From Psychrobacter sp. JCM 18900 (lineage in GTDB: Bacteria; Pseudomonadota; Gammaproteobacteria; Pseudomonadales; Moraxellaceae), in the NCBI RefSeq assembly GCF_904846625.1, contig NZ_CAJHBL010000001.1:620001-684000 (forward strand): 64,000 bases of DNA, in the 5' to 3' direction. This document shows positions 8,669 through 18,494 of the stretch, in pieces; the stretch's first letter is position 1; each line of letters starts with the position of its first letter. Under the pieces are notes generated by a model. The model searched no databases. It worked only from the letters and a program-made list of their open reading frames with translations, and was not told the DNA's origin. The translations under genes were made by a program, and so were the position numbers.

Positions 8669-9487
8669 TTATAGCGCGAGTGTTGATAATCTATCCAGCG
8701 CTTCCGTTGGCGTATGGTGTAGGCGTACTGGTGATAAACTGACATACCCTGCCGCTACGGCCTGATAATCTGTCATCATATCCTGATTCGCTTGTACCGC
8801 ATCGATTGACGTCTCTGATGGTCGCTCATTTTTACCTTTTCGTAGAGACAACCAATATGCATCTCGACCGCGTGGGTCTATCATATGGCGTACTGGCTGA
8901 GCAGCCTGCTTATGGCCTAGCGAGGTTATTTTTCGACCCTTGATATCATCAGCATGCTGCACATCAGGAATATTAACGTTTAATACATGATAGGGCAAAC
9001 TTTTGAGCATCTCTAGAATCGAAGTCTCAGTAAGCAGCTTGACGATTTCATGTGCGGCCACTTGATAATCACTGGCTGATTCTTGCCCGCCGTTTTTGAC
9101 ACCCCCGCCTACCAAAGACGTAGCTATAGCAGGGATACCAGATAGTTGCGCAGTCAATGCAGCACCGAACGTACCAGAGAACATCACATCCTGTCCAAGG
9201 TTAGCCCCTGAGTTGATACCTGTAATCACGCAGTCAAAGTCACTATCGCGATATAACTCATGCAGTGCCAAATAAACACAATCAGCTGGTGAGCCATTTA
9301 CCGCTACAAATCCAGAAGGCAGCTGATGCGTATGCAGTGGTCTTGAGACACTCAGCGCACTGGCATAACCGCTTTGTTCATCGTTCGGGGCGACGACCAT
9401 CACTTCACCAATAGTCGATAATGCTTGAGATAGTGCCAATAATCCTGGCGCATACACACCGTCATCATTACTAATTAAAAATCTCAT
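8669..9487 (-). CDS. surE: 5'/3'-nucleotidase SurE
   Basis: SurE is a metal-dependent phosphatase acting on nucleoside monophosphates, associated with stationary-phase survival. The 272-residue protein begins MRFLISNDDGVYAPG, where the Asp pair binds the metal. It continues with VVAPNDEQSGYASALSVSRPL, VNGSPADCVYLAL and VITGINSGANLGQDVMFSGTFGAA, the standard family blocks. It is the first gene of a minus-strand group with nlpD and the transglycosylase. The 135 bp to nlpD leave room for a separate promoter. Confidence 0.96.
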   Translation of the reverse strand: MRFLISNDDGVYAPGLLALSQALSTIGEVMVVAPNDEQSGYASALSVSRPLHTHQLPSGFVAVNGSPADCVYLALHELYRDSDFDCVITGINSGANLGQDVMFSGTFGAALTAQLSGIPAIATSLVGGGVKNGGQESASDYQVAAHEIVKLLTETSILEMLKSLPYHVLNVNIPDVQHADDIKGRKITSLGHKQAAQPVRHMIDPRGRDAYWLSLRKGKNERPSETSIDAVQANQDMMTDYQAVAAGYVSLSPVRLHHTPTEALDRLSTLAL

Positions 9488-10026
9488 TTCTGCTCAGTAT
9501 GTGGTTAATATTTTATTGCCGATTTTTCTACATCTCTATTTGATCATTCTGCTATCGTGCCATGTCTGTTAAAGATAGCCATCAAAGAACGATGCCCATG
9601 TCTAAAATGAAAACATGATACTCTAATTCTTCAATGACATGACGTCACAGTCTAGAGAAAAATATTCATTTTGACAGCATGGGCGATTATAACTGAATAA
9701 TATAAAGACACGAACCCTGTCGTTAGCAAAGTATCGTGTTCTTCTTATGCTGATAATTATACGATGAAAGTAGCGTAACAAGATCTGTATCAAACGAATA
9801 ACAACCAGTAGATTAAGCATCGCGTTACAATACGCAACACCCCACAACAATACAAACCGATGTACTGATACTGAAGTAACGTCATTAGGGTATGCTACTG
9901 ATATGTTGCTAAAAAATGGTGTTGGCTCACAAGATATCTACACATAAATCAATATTTTATGTGACTTTTGTTTTTTTACCGATTAACATATGACCATTAA
10001 ATAAAGACGAGCGAGTGTAATACTGA
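9488..10026. other. Divergent intergenic region, no gene recognised
   Basis: This is 539 bp between surE (minus) and the small secreted-protein gene (plus). The only reading frame of any length (75 codons, 9623-9850 minus) has no convincing start context or recognisable protein. Short inverted ACACGA/TCGTGT arms with a long loop occur near 9707-9740 but do not resemble a terminator. Promoters for both flanking genes must lie here, but I cannot place them with confidence. Confidence 0.5.
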
Positions 10027-10461
10027 ATGAATAAACAATCGATATTATCTATAGCTTCTGTGATAGCAAATACTGCCTCAAAAGTTGGGATTGCAGGACT
10101 GATAACGTCTGTTGCTATGCTGTCTCAAGCTTCTAATGCTGCGAATAACTCTGGCACTACCATTCCGCTAGACATGTCTGGCATCAACATTACTAAGCAT
10201 GAAATTGCGGTAATGCAGGTACTATCAGAGATATGCCCACCAATGCTAAATGGTAAACAAAAACAGCGGTTCTATAAGTCGTACACTGTGCAGCTGCATG
10301 AGCTAATGCCTTCTCTAGAAGATCCCAAAGCGGCTATTCAATATTTATCTACACAGCAAGACTATCGCCAGATACTACAAGGTATTCGTAGTTGGACGAT
10401 GGGATTCTCAAAGCAAGAAAACAAAGCACTATGTGAAGATTTGGCAAACGCGGATTATTAA
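10027..10461 (+). CDS. Small secreted protein of unknown function
   Basis: I do not recognise a characterised family. The 144-residue product starts with MNKQSILSIAS, a hydrophobic stretch (about 19-35) and SQASNA, a plausible signal peptidase I site, so it is likely periplasmic. The mature part has exactly two cysteines, in EICPPML and KALCEDLA, which could form a disulfide. It is rich in short helices (QRFYKSYTVQLHELM, RQILQGIRSWTMGF). It resembles conserved hypothetical exported proteins of the Moraxellaceae, but that is from memory and untested. It stands alone between surE and the carboxypeptidase gene. Confidence 0.7.
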   Translation: MNKQSILSIASVIANTASKVGIAGLITSVAMLSQASNAANNSGTTIPLDMSGINITKHEIAVMQVLSEICPPMLNGKQKQRFYKSYTVQLHELMPSLEDPKAAIQYLSTQQDYRQILQGIRSWTMGFSKQENKALCEDLANADY

Positions 10462-10961
10462 ACAACTAGCTAGTTTAATTCAATGACTAGCGTCCTCTGC
10501 TTAATGTGTTAATAATATTGGTATCAATGATAATAAAATAAAAGCTATGTACTCTTTATAACATCGGTTAAGCAAATATTATCAACTGATTGTTTAGATA
10601 TCTGTAGCATCAAAGCTTGCTGTCACTTTACTTGTTATTCACAAGCAGTGCAGCAGGCTTTTTTGTGAGCGTTAAATTTTTATTACAGAGACTGGTCAGA
10701 TGCTAGTTAAAACAAATATATGATAGGCCTTCATTTTTCTTTTCAAACTTGCCTTATTTTTGCATTTATCGATTCCCCATCGGTAGTCATTTTGCTAAGA
10801 TAAGGCGTTAATTTTATGTCTATTGTGTAGGCGTTACTATTTTCATCGATACATTATTTTAAACACTGCATTTAAGACATGCTGCTTAAAATAATGTATG
10901 GAAATAGGTACAAAACATAAGCGATAGATACATTTGGTTCCATGATGCGGTGTAATGATAT
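10462..10961. other. Intergenic region with a strong inverted repeat
   Basis: This is 500 bp with no credible gene. It is AT-rich. The notable element is a perfect 14 bp inverted repeat, ATACATTATTTTAA at 10849-10862 and its complement at 10886-10899, with a 23 bp spacer. The repeat lies about 60-110 bp upstream of the carboxypeptidase start. It could be a hairpin in the leader RNA, an operator, or the remains of a small mobile repeat. Confidence 0.5.
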
Positions 10962-12128
10962 ATGACAGTAAAGCGTGTAAAAAATCAGCTGATACAGCTG
11001 GTAGTTGGTGTAAGTATCTCGATGAGTGCAGTAGTGGCAAACGCAGCCATACAACCACCTGAAATGGACAATACTGCCTATGTGTTGATGGACTATAACA
11101 CTGGCGAAATCTTGGCTCAAAAGAACGCCAATGAGGCGCTGCCGCCAGCATCTCTGACTAAGATGATGACCAGTTATATCATTGAGCAACGCTTAGCATC
11201 AGGCGACCTGAAAGAAGATGAACAGGTATTGATGAGTCCAAACGCGTGGTGCCGTGGTAGCAGCAGCCAATCTTGTATGTATGTGCCTGTGAACAAAACT
11301 GCCAGCGTCATCGATATGCTACGCGGTATTATCATTCAATCAGGTAATGATGCATCAAAAGCCATGGCTGAACATATTGCTGGCAGCGAAGCCTCGTTTG
11401 CAATCTTGATGAACGAACAAGCACAAAAGATTGGCATGGAGAACTCTAACTTTGTCAATGCTACGGGTATGCCTGATGAAGGTCATTTAGCGTCTGCTTT
11501 AGATTTGTCTAAACTTGCTCGTGCTATTATCAAAAACAGCGGCGACTACTATAGTATCTACGCAGAAAAAGAGTTCACTTATAATGGTATTACCCAAGGT
11601 AATCGTAATGCTCTGCTGATTACTGACCCAACCGTTGATGGCCTAAAAACTGGCCACACTGATGCGGCAGGCTACTGCTTGGTTGCATCAAGCAACCGTG
11701 AAGGCATGCGTCTAATCTCTGTCATTATGGGTACCAAGAGCCAACAAGCTCGCGCCGATCAGTCACGCGAACTACTTAACTGGGGTTTCGGTCACTTTAC
11801 AACGGTTACTAAGGCGCCTGCTGGACAGTTCGTTAGTAAGCTTCCAGTATGGTTTGGAGAAGCTGACGAGGTAGAACTGGCAACTGGCGACAACTTGCAG
11901 ATTCTAACCAGCAAAACACAGAAAAATAAAATCACTACAGTGGTCGACATTCCTGAAAGCTTAGAAGCACCGATTAAAAAAGGTCAGGAAGTTGGTAAAA
12001 TGATGGCTGTCATTGATGGTAAAGCGGTAGCCTCAGTTCCAATTATCGCAACCAATGATATCGAACAGTCAGGCTTTATGAGCCGTACGTGGGAACATAT
12101 CGTACGCTGGGTAAAAAATCTTTTCTAA
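10962..12128 (+). CDS. dacC: D-alanyl-D-alanine carboxypeptidase (PBP5/6 type)
   Basis: This low-molecular-weight penicillin-binding protein trims the terminal D-Ala from peptidoglycan stem peptides in the periplasm. A signal peptide ends near VVANAA. The catalytic motifs are in order: SLTK in PPASLTKMMTSY, SGN in IIQSGNDASKAM, and KTG in VDGLKTGHTDAAG. The C-terminal beta domain is followed by MSRTWEHIVRWVKNLF, an amphipathic helix that would anchor it to the inner membrane. The length of 388 fits PBP5/6. The choice of dacC over dacA as symbol is arbitrary from sequence alone. It has its own terminator. Confidence 0.93.
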   Translation: MTVKRVKNQLIQLVVGVSISMSAVVANAAIQPPEMDNTAYVLMDYNTGEILAQKNANEALPPASLTKMMTSYIIEQRLASGDLKEDEQVLMSPNAWCRGSSSQSCMYVPVNKTASVIDMLRGIIIQSGNDASKAMAEHIAGSEASFAILMNEQAQKIGMENSNFVNATGMPDEGHLASALDLSKLARAIIKNSGDYYSIYAEKEFTYNGITQGNRNALLITDPTVDGLKTGHTDAAGYCLVASSNREGMRLISVIMGTKSQQARADQSRELLNWGFGHFTTVTKAPAGQFVSKLPVWFGEADEVELATGDNLQILTSKTQKNKITTVVDIPESLEAPIKKGQEVGKMMAVIDGKAVASVPIIATNDIEQSGFMSRTWEHIVRWVKNLF

Positions 12129-12170
12129 GAGAAACTTTTAAAAAGCAATTCTAGCTAAAAACTGTTTAAA

Positions 12171-12203
12171 AAAAGACGCCTCAAAATGGGCGTCTTTTTT
12201 GTT
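12171..12203 (+). terminator. Rho-independent terminator after dacC
   Basis: AGACGCC and GGCGTCT form a stem around TCAAAAT-type loop bases, followed by six T. It lies about 45 bp after the dacC stop codon, with A-runs on the other side. Confidence 0.88.
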
Positions 12204-12313
12204 TTTATGCCTACTTTATTTTAAAAGTGCTTCGATATTGAAAAGTAGAAAATATAAAAAATGCTACCTAATAAAATGAACCTAACTAGGAACACGGATT
12301 TGGTAGAACAGCT

Positions 12314-14284
12314 CTACGTCCAAACCAACCATTGTTTTAATAAGTCGCTTAACGCTTTGTCCTTATAAGTAGCAATATGACAATAGTCAATGCCAGCTGC
12401 CTTTAAACCATACTCAAAACTGTCTACATGGCGCGCCCGATGCTGCGGATACCAATATACCAATAACGCACGATGCTCGCTCTTACTACCCTCATCGCTT
12501 TCATACTGACGAATACGTTTGGCTAGTATCTCAGCTTTTTCTGGGAAAACATCTTCAGCAAACATGACCATGTCAACTTTCTGCTTACGCATCTCCTCTA
12601 TGACGAGTTGATTACCTTGACGACAAATAATCATAGCACCTAGATACTCCAATTCATCTAACAAGGAGCCTGTCTCATGATAATAATAATAAATAATCGT
12701 TAGGCCAGACAATAGTCGCTGCTGCTTTGATTGCTGTTGATTGGGCATCGCTATGGTCAGTGTAAACTGTGTACCTACGCCAAGCACACTATCAACATCA
12801 ATAGCAGCACCCATAAGCTGCGCCATTTGTCTAACAATCGGTAAGCCAACCCCTGAGCCTTCGTACTGGCGAGTTTGCGACGAATCTACCTGAAAGAACG
12901 GATTAAATATATCGTCTAGGTGCTCATTATTGATACCAATACCCGTATCTTTCACGCTAATCTGCCAACGATTACTTTTATTAAAATGTGTCAGTTGCGA
13001 CGTAATCGTAACTTTCCCGACAGGCGTGAACTTAATCGCATTATTGAGCAGTATCGATAGTATCTGATGTATTTTCTCTGAGTCACCGTAGAGACTATGG
13101 TCTATATGATGAATATTACTAATCAGCTCTAACCCTTTTTGAGTAGCTATATTTTCAAACTTGGCTAATAGATCAGCGATTAACTGTAATGGATTAAACT
13201 CATTTTTATGAATTCTTATCTGACCTTTTTGGATCTGGTTCAACTGTATAATATGATCTAAAGACAATACCAATTTATCACTGCCACTACTGATAATCTC
13301 TACTGCGTCTTTTTGCTCTCTGCTGAGAGTCTCATAATCTAACAGTTGTAAACCGCCTACAATTGCATTCAATGACGTTTTTAACTCGTGAGAAATCATG
13401 CTTTGAAAATTGTGCAACTGCACATCTAACGATACATCTTTATTGTGTAATTGCTGTTCAAAAGCCGCAAGGGTTTCATAACCTTGCCTTGCTTCTTGTA
13501 ATCGATTGAATAACACAATTAATGCTTTCTTGATCTGGGTCAGTTCTTGGAAATTGAATTGTTGCGGAATAACTGGCAACTGCTCTACATTAGAGTTACT
13601 TATAACAATGTCACAAACATCGGTCAATGCTTCGATATCTTTAACTGGCCAATTAAGTTTTCGGAAAATGTAAAAAGCAAAAATAATAATCAGCACAACT
13701 GTTGTTAGCCATAACCATAGGATATTTTGGAACCAATATAAACGGATCAACTTTACATCTATCGTAATATTAATATAACCAATTAGTGTACTATTTGTAG
13801 TGGTCTTACCAGCCAACTGATCTGGCGCTGATGACTCGCTCATAACATTCGATAGAACCATTGCCAACTGTTGATTGGTATCAGACTTATTAGATGTGAC
13901 ACTACCGGCATCAATACCCTTACTAACTACTGGATAGTTAAAACTGACAGTATGCGCAAACAAAGCGTTTTTCCAGTCATCAAGCGACTGATCTATATCT
14001 TCAATCGGCTCAGAGGTTGAGTAAAATACAATACTTTGAATAGTGGGCTCATTCTCTAACAAGATATTAACTTGCTTAGCCACAACCTGTGCCCCATCTG
14101 CAGTGGATGCACTAGTCGTTAGTAATGCTGCCAGTTGTTGGATATGCTGGTTTTTCTCTTGATAGTAATGTACTAAGCCATAAATAAAAGGCAACAAAAA
14201 GCCTGCCAGCACTGCCAATATGACAGCTTGTATGACAGAACGCCAGATAAGCATATGGATGGTTTGAGACGAACGCTTGTTCAT
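12314..14284 (-). CDS. Membrane sensor histidine kinase with degenerate receiver-like C-terminus
   Basis: This is a two-component sensor kinase. Two membrane segments (about 13-35 and 186-208) enclose a periplasmic sensing region of about 150 residues. A dimerisation/phosphoacceptor helix holds SMISHELKTSLNAIVGG with His299. An ATP-binding domain has NNAIKFTP, VKDTGIGI and GSGVGLPIVRQMA. The last 130 residues resemble a receiver fold, but the acidic pocket is replaced by IIYYYYHE and the phospho-Asp position falls in VMFAEDVFPE with Ala at the expected site. No response regulator gene is adjacent, so its partner is unknown. The gene is flanked by dacC and der on separate transcripts. Confidence 0.88.
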   Translation of the reverse strand: MNKRSSQTIHMLIWRSVIQAVILAVLAGFLLPFIYGLVHYYQEKNQHIQQLAALLTTSASTADGAQVVAKQVNILLENEPTIQSIVFYSTSEPIEDIDQSLDDWKNALFAHTVSFNYPVVSKGIDAGSVTSNKSDTNQQLAMVLSNVMSESSAPDQLAGKTTTNSTLIGYINITIDVKLIRLYWFQNILWLWLTTVVLIIIFAFYIFRKLNWPVKDIEALTDVCDIVISNSNVEQLPVIPQQFNFQELTQIKKALIVLFNRLQEARQGYETLAAFEQQLHNKDVSLDVQLHNFQSMISHELKTSLNAIVGGLQLLDYETLSREQKDAVEIISSGSDKLVLSLDHIIQLNQIQKGQIRIHKNEFNPLQLIADLLAKFENIATQKGLELISNIHHIDHSLYGDSEKIHQILSILLNNAIKFTPVGKVTITSQLTHFNKSNRWQISVKDTGIGINNEHLDDIFNPFFQVDSSQTRQYEGSGVGLPIVRQMAQLMGAAIDVDSVLGVGTQFTLTIAMPNQQQSKQQRLLSGLTIIYYYYHETGSLLDELEYLGAMIICRQGNQLVIEEMRKQKVDMVMFAEDVFPEKAEILAKRIRQYESDEGSKSEHRALLVYWYPQHRARHVDSFEYGLKAAGIDYCHIATYKDKALSDLLKQWLVWT

Positions 14285-14480
14285 ATCACTCTACTAAGTC
14301 GCGGGTAGCTTTCGTTTATAGTACAAGTGTTTTGAAGATGTGATAAGTAAAACATTTGAGTATTTTTTGAAGTACTAAGCAAGATAGATACCTATGAGCT
14401 CAACCTATAGCGTATTAATAGAAAAATGTCATCACACTATCAAGCGGATGACATTAACTATAAGCCAATAGACACTAGAA

Positions 14481-15902
14481 TTAACGAGGCTTTTTATCTT
14501 TGGTAGTAAATTTCTGTGATCTATTACGCTCACGCTGACGCAATTGTTGAGCTTTTGCCTTAGTCGGCGTGTCGCTCTTATTCGCATATGGGTTATCGTT
14601 TTGCTTCAAGATAACGTTAAGCGGTGTGCCTTCTAGCTTAAACACTTGACGGAATTGGTTCTCTAGATAACGCTGATAGCTCTTAGGAAGCGCACTGGTT
14701 TGGTTACCATGAATAACAATAACGGGTGGATTGTGGCCACCAATATGCGCATAACGCAACTTGATACGACGACCAGCAACGGTTGGTGGCGGATTGGCCG
14801 TTACCGCATCTTGCAAAATCTGAGTCAAACGGTTGGTCGATACTTCAAACATCGAAGATTTGTACGCACGTAAAATAGACGGATATAAATTACCGACGCC
14901 TGTACCATGCAATGCTGAAATCAAATGTATTTTTACATAAGGAATAAAGCTAAAACGGCGATCCATTTCAAGCTTAATATAGTCTCTTTGATCTTGCGTT
15001 AGGCCATCCCATTTGTTGATCGCAACGACTAACGCTCGTCCAGCGTCAAGTGCATAACCAATCATATGCAAATCTTGATCCACGATACCTTCGTGAGCAT
15101 CAATAACAATCACAGTTACGTTAGAATCTTCAATCGCTTGCAAGGTCTTGATGACAGAGAATTTTTCTACTTTTTCATCGATTTTACCGCGGCGACGTAC
15201 ACCAGCAGTGTCGATCAAAACATAATCACGACCTTCACGCTGATAAGGAATATAAATACTATCACGCGTCGTGCCTGGCATATCGAATACCACTACTCGG
15301 TCTTCGCCAAGCAGGCGGTTGACGAGCGTCGATTTACCCACGTTTGGACGACCTATAATAGCAAGCTTCAAGCCTCTTGGCTCTACTATGTTTTCTTGCT
15401 CAGGCATATCAGCCGTTAGCACTTCAAGCAAATTGCCCACACCGCGACCATGACTGGCTGCCATCGGATATGGCTCGCCCAATCCTAGTGCATAGAACTC
15501 AGCAGGTGCTGCATCATGTACACCGTCAACTTTATTGGCGACAACATAGACAGGCTTGCCTAATGTATGCAAAAACTTGCCAATTTCAGCATCAGCGCCA
15601 ATCATACCGGCACGAGCGTCAACGACGAATACGATGATGTCTGCTTCATGAATTGCTGTATGCGACTGTTCAGACATATAGTCATCGATATTACCGCTAC
15701 CGTCATCAGCTTCACCGATACCACCCGTATCTACAACGATAAAGGATTTATCTTCATAAGTTGCATCACCGTACTGACGGTCACGAGTCAATCCTGAAAG
15801 GTCAGCGACCAATGCCTGCCGACTTTTTGTGAACTGATTAAATAAGGTGGATTTACCGACGTTTGGACGACCAATTAAGGCGACCACAGGCTTGATACTC
15901 AT
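14481..15902 (-). CDS. der: Ribosome biogenesis GTPase Der (EngA)
   Basis: Der is a tandem GTPase needed for 50S ribosomal subunit assembly. Two G domains are plain: [14 protein letters not shown] near residue 11 with DTGG, NKVD; and [16 protein letters not shown] near 185 with [16 protein letters not shown]-like C-terminal domain with VIVIHGNQ and [11 protein letters not shown] follows. The protein ends in a basic tail ([14 protein letters not shown]). It is the last gene of the hisS-yfgM-bamB-der order, separated from bamB by 393 bp. Confidence 0.97.
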   Translation of the reverse strand: MSIKPVVALIGRPNVGKSTLFNQFTKSRQALVADLSGLTRDRQYGDATYEDKSFIVVDTGGIGEADDGSGNIDDYMSEQSHTAIHEADIIVFVVDARAGMIGADAEIGKFLHTLGKPVYVVANKVDGVHDAAPAEFYALGLGEPYPMAASHGRGVGNLLEVLTADMPEQENIVEPRGLKLAIIGRPNVGKSTLVNRLLGEDRVVVFDMPGTTRDSIYIPYQREGRDYVLIDTAGVRRRGKIDEKVEKFSVIKTLQAIEDSNVTVIVIDAHEGIVDQDLHMIGYALDAGRALVVAINKWDGLTQDQRDYIKLEMDRRFSFIPYVKIHLISALHGTGVGNLYPSILRAYKSSMFEVSTNRLTQILQDAVTANPPPTVAGRRIKLRYAHIGGHNPPVIVIHGNQTSALPKSYQRYLENQFRQVFKLEGTPLNVILKQNDNPYANKSDTPTKAKAQQLRQRERNRSQKFTTKDKKPR

Positions 15903-16295
15903 GGGTTACTCTCAGTGAAAGGCACAATGACGGGCAGTACAGTTATTCTTATAACCAGTGACATAACAATAGTAATAGATATGCTGCAATTGACCGTGAA
16001 TTAAAATGAATGATAGAACAATAGCAAAAATAATAGATGGCTATTTTACGATTAAAAATAGTATATAGGATGGCTTCATAATACCTATTATACATAAATA
16101 AGTAGTATATATGGATAGCACATCGGTCGCATAGAGTACGCGAAAGCCTGTGTTTAAACAAGCAATTTACACAAGGCACTAAACGCTGACTAAGCAGCGT
16201 TTGTGTTTTATAAATGACAATCAAGAATAGGCTTAAGGGCTATAGTGAAATATTACACTTCGTTAATCACCGATAAGCACCTATCTATATAGTTA
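15903..16295. other. Intergenic region between bamB and der with a hairpin
   Basis: This 393 bp stretch holds no recognisable gene; the 91-codon minus-strand frame at 15949-16224 has no family resemblance and odd composition. A stem AAACGCTG / CAGCGTTT at 16181-16202 with a 6 nt loop lies about 95 bp downstream of the bamB stop. It lacks a T-run on the minus strand. It may attenuate read-through from bamB into der. Confidence 0.45.
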
Positions 16296-17504
16296 TTAGC
16301 GCATTAACTGCCAGATAGCAACTTGTCCTGACGTACTTTGAGTCATTAAACGGCTACCTTGAACTTGCAAGTTGGTCAACGCACCTTTTGTCTCTACACG
16401 ACTGACGATGCGACCCGTAGCAGGATCAAACAAATGCACTACGCCATCGAAATCACCAATGGCGATATAGTTGCCAATCATCACAGGATTGGTGAGATCA
16501 CGATAAGCCAATTCGTCACTTTCCCAAAGTGTCTCGCCACTGTTGCGATCATAAGCAACTACTTTGCCATCTAGACTGGTAGCGATAACTTGCTGAGGAT
16601 TTACCGCCAGTGATTTGAGGCTTGCAATTTCATTGACGAACATTACCTGACGCGAGGCCAAATCAATACCTAATAGCTGACCACTATAGCTGATCGCAAA
16701 CAACTGATTTTTATCTACGATAGGTTTGCCATCGACATCACTCATGCGCTCAACTTCACTACTACCAGCGCCTACGCCAACACGTCTTGACCATAGCGGA
16801 AGACCGTTATCGACAGTAATCGCATGCAAACGACCATCAGCTGTCGCCAAAAGTGCCGTCTCATTGTCTAATAAAGTTGGCGCAGCGCTACCGCGAACGC
16901 TGATAGCAGGTACCTGAGTGGCGAACTGCCATACTGACTGCCCAGTTTGCAGCGACAGACCATGTAAGAAACCATCATTCGCTGATAATACGACACGATT
17001 ATTGGTAATCAGTGCTGGCGTTAAAACCGAACCTGATAACTGCTGCTGCCAACGCTTTGCACCAGTCGTGCTATCAAATGCCATGACTTTGCCACCACGA
17101 GTACTAACGATAGCTGTCTGACTCAATGCATCTACTGCAACACCGCCTGTAATTTGATCATCAACATTGATTGACCATACGCGCTCGCCTGAGCTATTAA
17201 ACCCTGACAGTTCGCCACCGCGTGATGCAGTAACGATTTGACCATTAGCATAGCCAACTTGCAAATCTAGCGGGTCTTTTTTACTGGCTTTTTTGTTGCC
17301 AACATCGGTACTAAAAACAGGCTGTAGTACGCTAATCGGCTGAGCGATTTGTACCAATTTTACCGGATCATTAACGACCGGCTTAATACCGCGATTACAT
17401 CCAATCACTGCCGTGCTCATTACTGCCAGTACGGCCACATGCATGACTGTCTTTTTGATAGTGTTGGTGTTTAACATTTTGCTAGAGCGAATAGATTGAG
17501 TCAT
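16296..17504 (-). CDS. bamB: Outer membrane protein assembly factor BamB
   Basis: BamB is the beta-propeller lipoprotein of the BAM complex that inserts beta-barrel proteins into the outer membrane. The leader ends in STAVIGC (lipobox). The 402 residues contain repeated PQQ-type blades, for example ATTGAKRWQQQLSGSVLTPA, LQTGQSVWQFATQVP, VDNGLPLWSRRVG and RNSGETLWESDELAY. The length is close to E. coli BamB (392). It sits between yfgM (126 bp upstream) and der, the usual gammaproteobacterial order. An internal Met at residue 10 is an alternative start. Confidence 0.95.
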   Translation of the reverse strand: MTQSIRSSKMLNTNTIKKTVMHVAVLAVMSTAVIGCNRGIKPVVNDPVKLVQIAQPISVLQPVFSTDVGNKKASKKDPLDLQVGYANGQIVTASRGGELSGFNSSGERVWSINVDDQITGGVAVDALSQTAIVSTRGGKVMAFDSTTGAKRWQQQLSGSVLTPALITNNRVVLSANDGFLHGLSLQTGQSVWQFATQVPAISVRGSAAPTLLDNETALLATADGRLHAITVDNGLPLWSRRVGVGAGSSEVERMSDVDGKPIVDKNQLFAISYSGQLLGIDLASRQVMFVNEIASLKSLAVNPQQVIATSLDGKVVAYDRNSGETLWESDELAYRDLTNPVMIGNYIAIGDFDGVVHLFDPATGRIVSRVETKGALTNLQVQGSRLMTQSTSGQVAIWQLMR

Positions 17505-17630
17505 TGTATGTTCTCACTACAGATAAATTATTATTAATTGGTAAATTGGCCAACGGCAAATTAGTAATCATTAGGTTATATTAAAAAAGAGCTTCGGATG
17601 ATTACCAACTCTCAATACTATCCTACCGAC

Positions 17631-18425
17631 TTATTGCCCTGCTTCGGCAGCGACTTCATTCGAGGTATCCATCACTAGCGATGGCTCAGGAGCAGATGGC
17701 TCTTGAATAAGACTGGTTTGCTCAGCAATCGGCTCAGCTGTGATACCTAAGCTTTCCATTTTTAATGCCAATACTGCACGCGTTTCTTGACGGCTACGTA
17801 ATAGTTCCCACGCATTGCTATAAGATTTAATCGCTGAGTCTTTATTGTCTTGCGCTAAGTAAATATCCCCTAGCAGCTCCTGCTGACTTGCTTCAAACGA
17901 GCTTGGCATATCATTGTTTGCTTCTGACAGTGCAGCATCTGTATCACCTGCGGCCAATAATGTTTTTGCATAGCGTAAACGAGTAATCGCTTCTAGACCA
18001 GCATCACCCAAATCAATGGCCAATGCTTTTTTGAATGTCTCAGTCGCTGCTGCAAAGTCATCATTGTCTACTTGTTGACGTGCTTTTATCATTAGCGCTT
18101 GCCATGCATAAACTGACTCACCGTGCGTGCTGACCAAAGTATCAATATCTTTGTCTAGTTGGCTACGACTTTGGGTAAGTGCTTCTTGAGCCTCTGCCTC
18201 TAAATCTGGGTTTTGCGAAGCCAGTTTGACCTCTTCGTTTAGCTGCTGAATATCAGCATATTGATCGGCGGCGACGGTATCTACTCGCGCATGATTGTTT
18301 TGCCAGTATGTCCAACCAAAGTAGGCGGCCAGTGCTAACAAAATCGCAGTGACGATATAACTACCATATTGCTTTAGCGCTTGCATGGAGTTATCTGCAT
18401 TCGGCGAATTAGGTGTCAGAGCCAT
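17631..18425 (-). CDS. yfgM: YfgM-like tetratricopeptide membrane protein
   Basis: YfgM is an inner-membrane protein of the Sec translocon periphery with a periplasmic TPR domain that cooperates with chaperones. The 264-residue protein has a short cytoplasmic N-terminus, one membrane segment (YIVTAILLALAAYFGWTYW, about 22-40) and then helical repeats such as TFKKALAIDLGDAGLEAITR and LLGDIYLAQDNKDSAIKSYS. The C-terminal 45 residues are Glu/Ala/Pro-rich and probably disordered. The gene lies between hisS and bamB, which supports the identification. Confidence 0.88.
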   Translation of the reverse strand: MALTPNSPNADNSMQALKQYGSYIVTAILLALAAYFGWTYWQNNHARVDTVAADQYADIQQLNEEVKLASQNPDLEAEAQEALTQSRSQLDKDIDTLVSTHGESVYAWQALMIKARQQVDNDDFAAATETFKKALAIDLGDAGLEAITRLRYAKTLLAAGDTDAALSEANNDMPSSFEASQQELLGDIYLAQDNKDSAIKSYSNAWELLRSRQETRAVLALKMESLGITAEPIAEQTSLIQEPSAPEPSLVMDTSNEVAAEAGQ

Positions 18426-18494
18426 ATATATTTACCTGATAAAATTTACATTAAATTGCTGATGCGTAAACAAAGCTGATTAGTCAAAAATTGA

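Noticed and set aside
9623..9850. 75-codon minus-strand frame upstream of surE
   Set aside because: No ribosome site, odd residue composition, no recognisable family; lies in a divergent promoter region.
10843..11189. Two antisense frames over the dacC start
   Set aside because: They are shadows of the well-supported carboxypeptidase gene and its leader inverted repeat.
15949..16224. 91-codon minus-strand frame between bamB and der
   Set aside because: Cys/Tyr/Ile-rich product without family features; more likely chance in AT-rich spacer.
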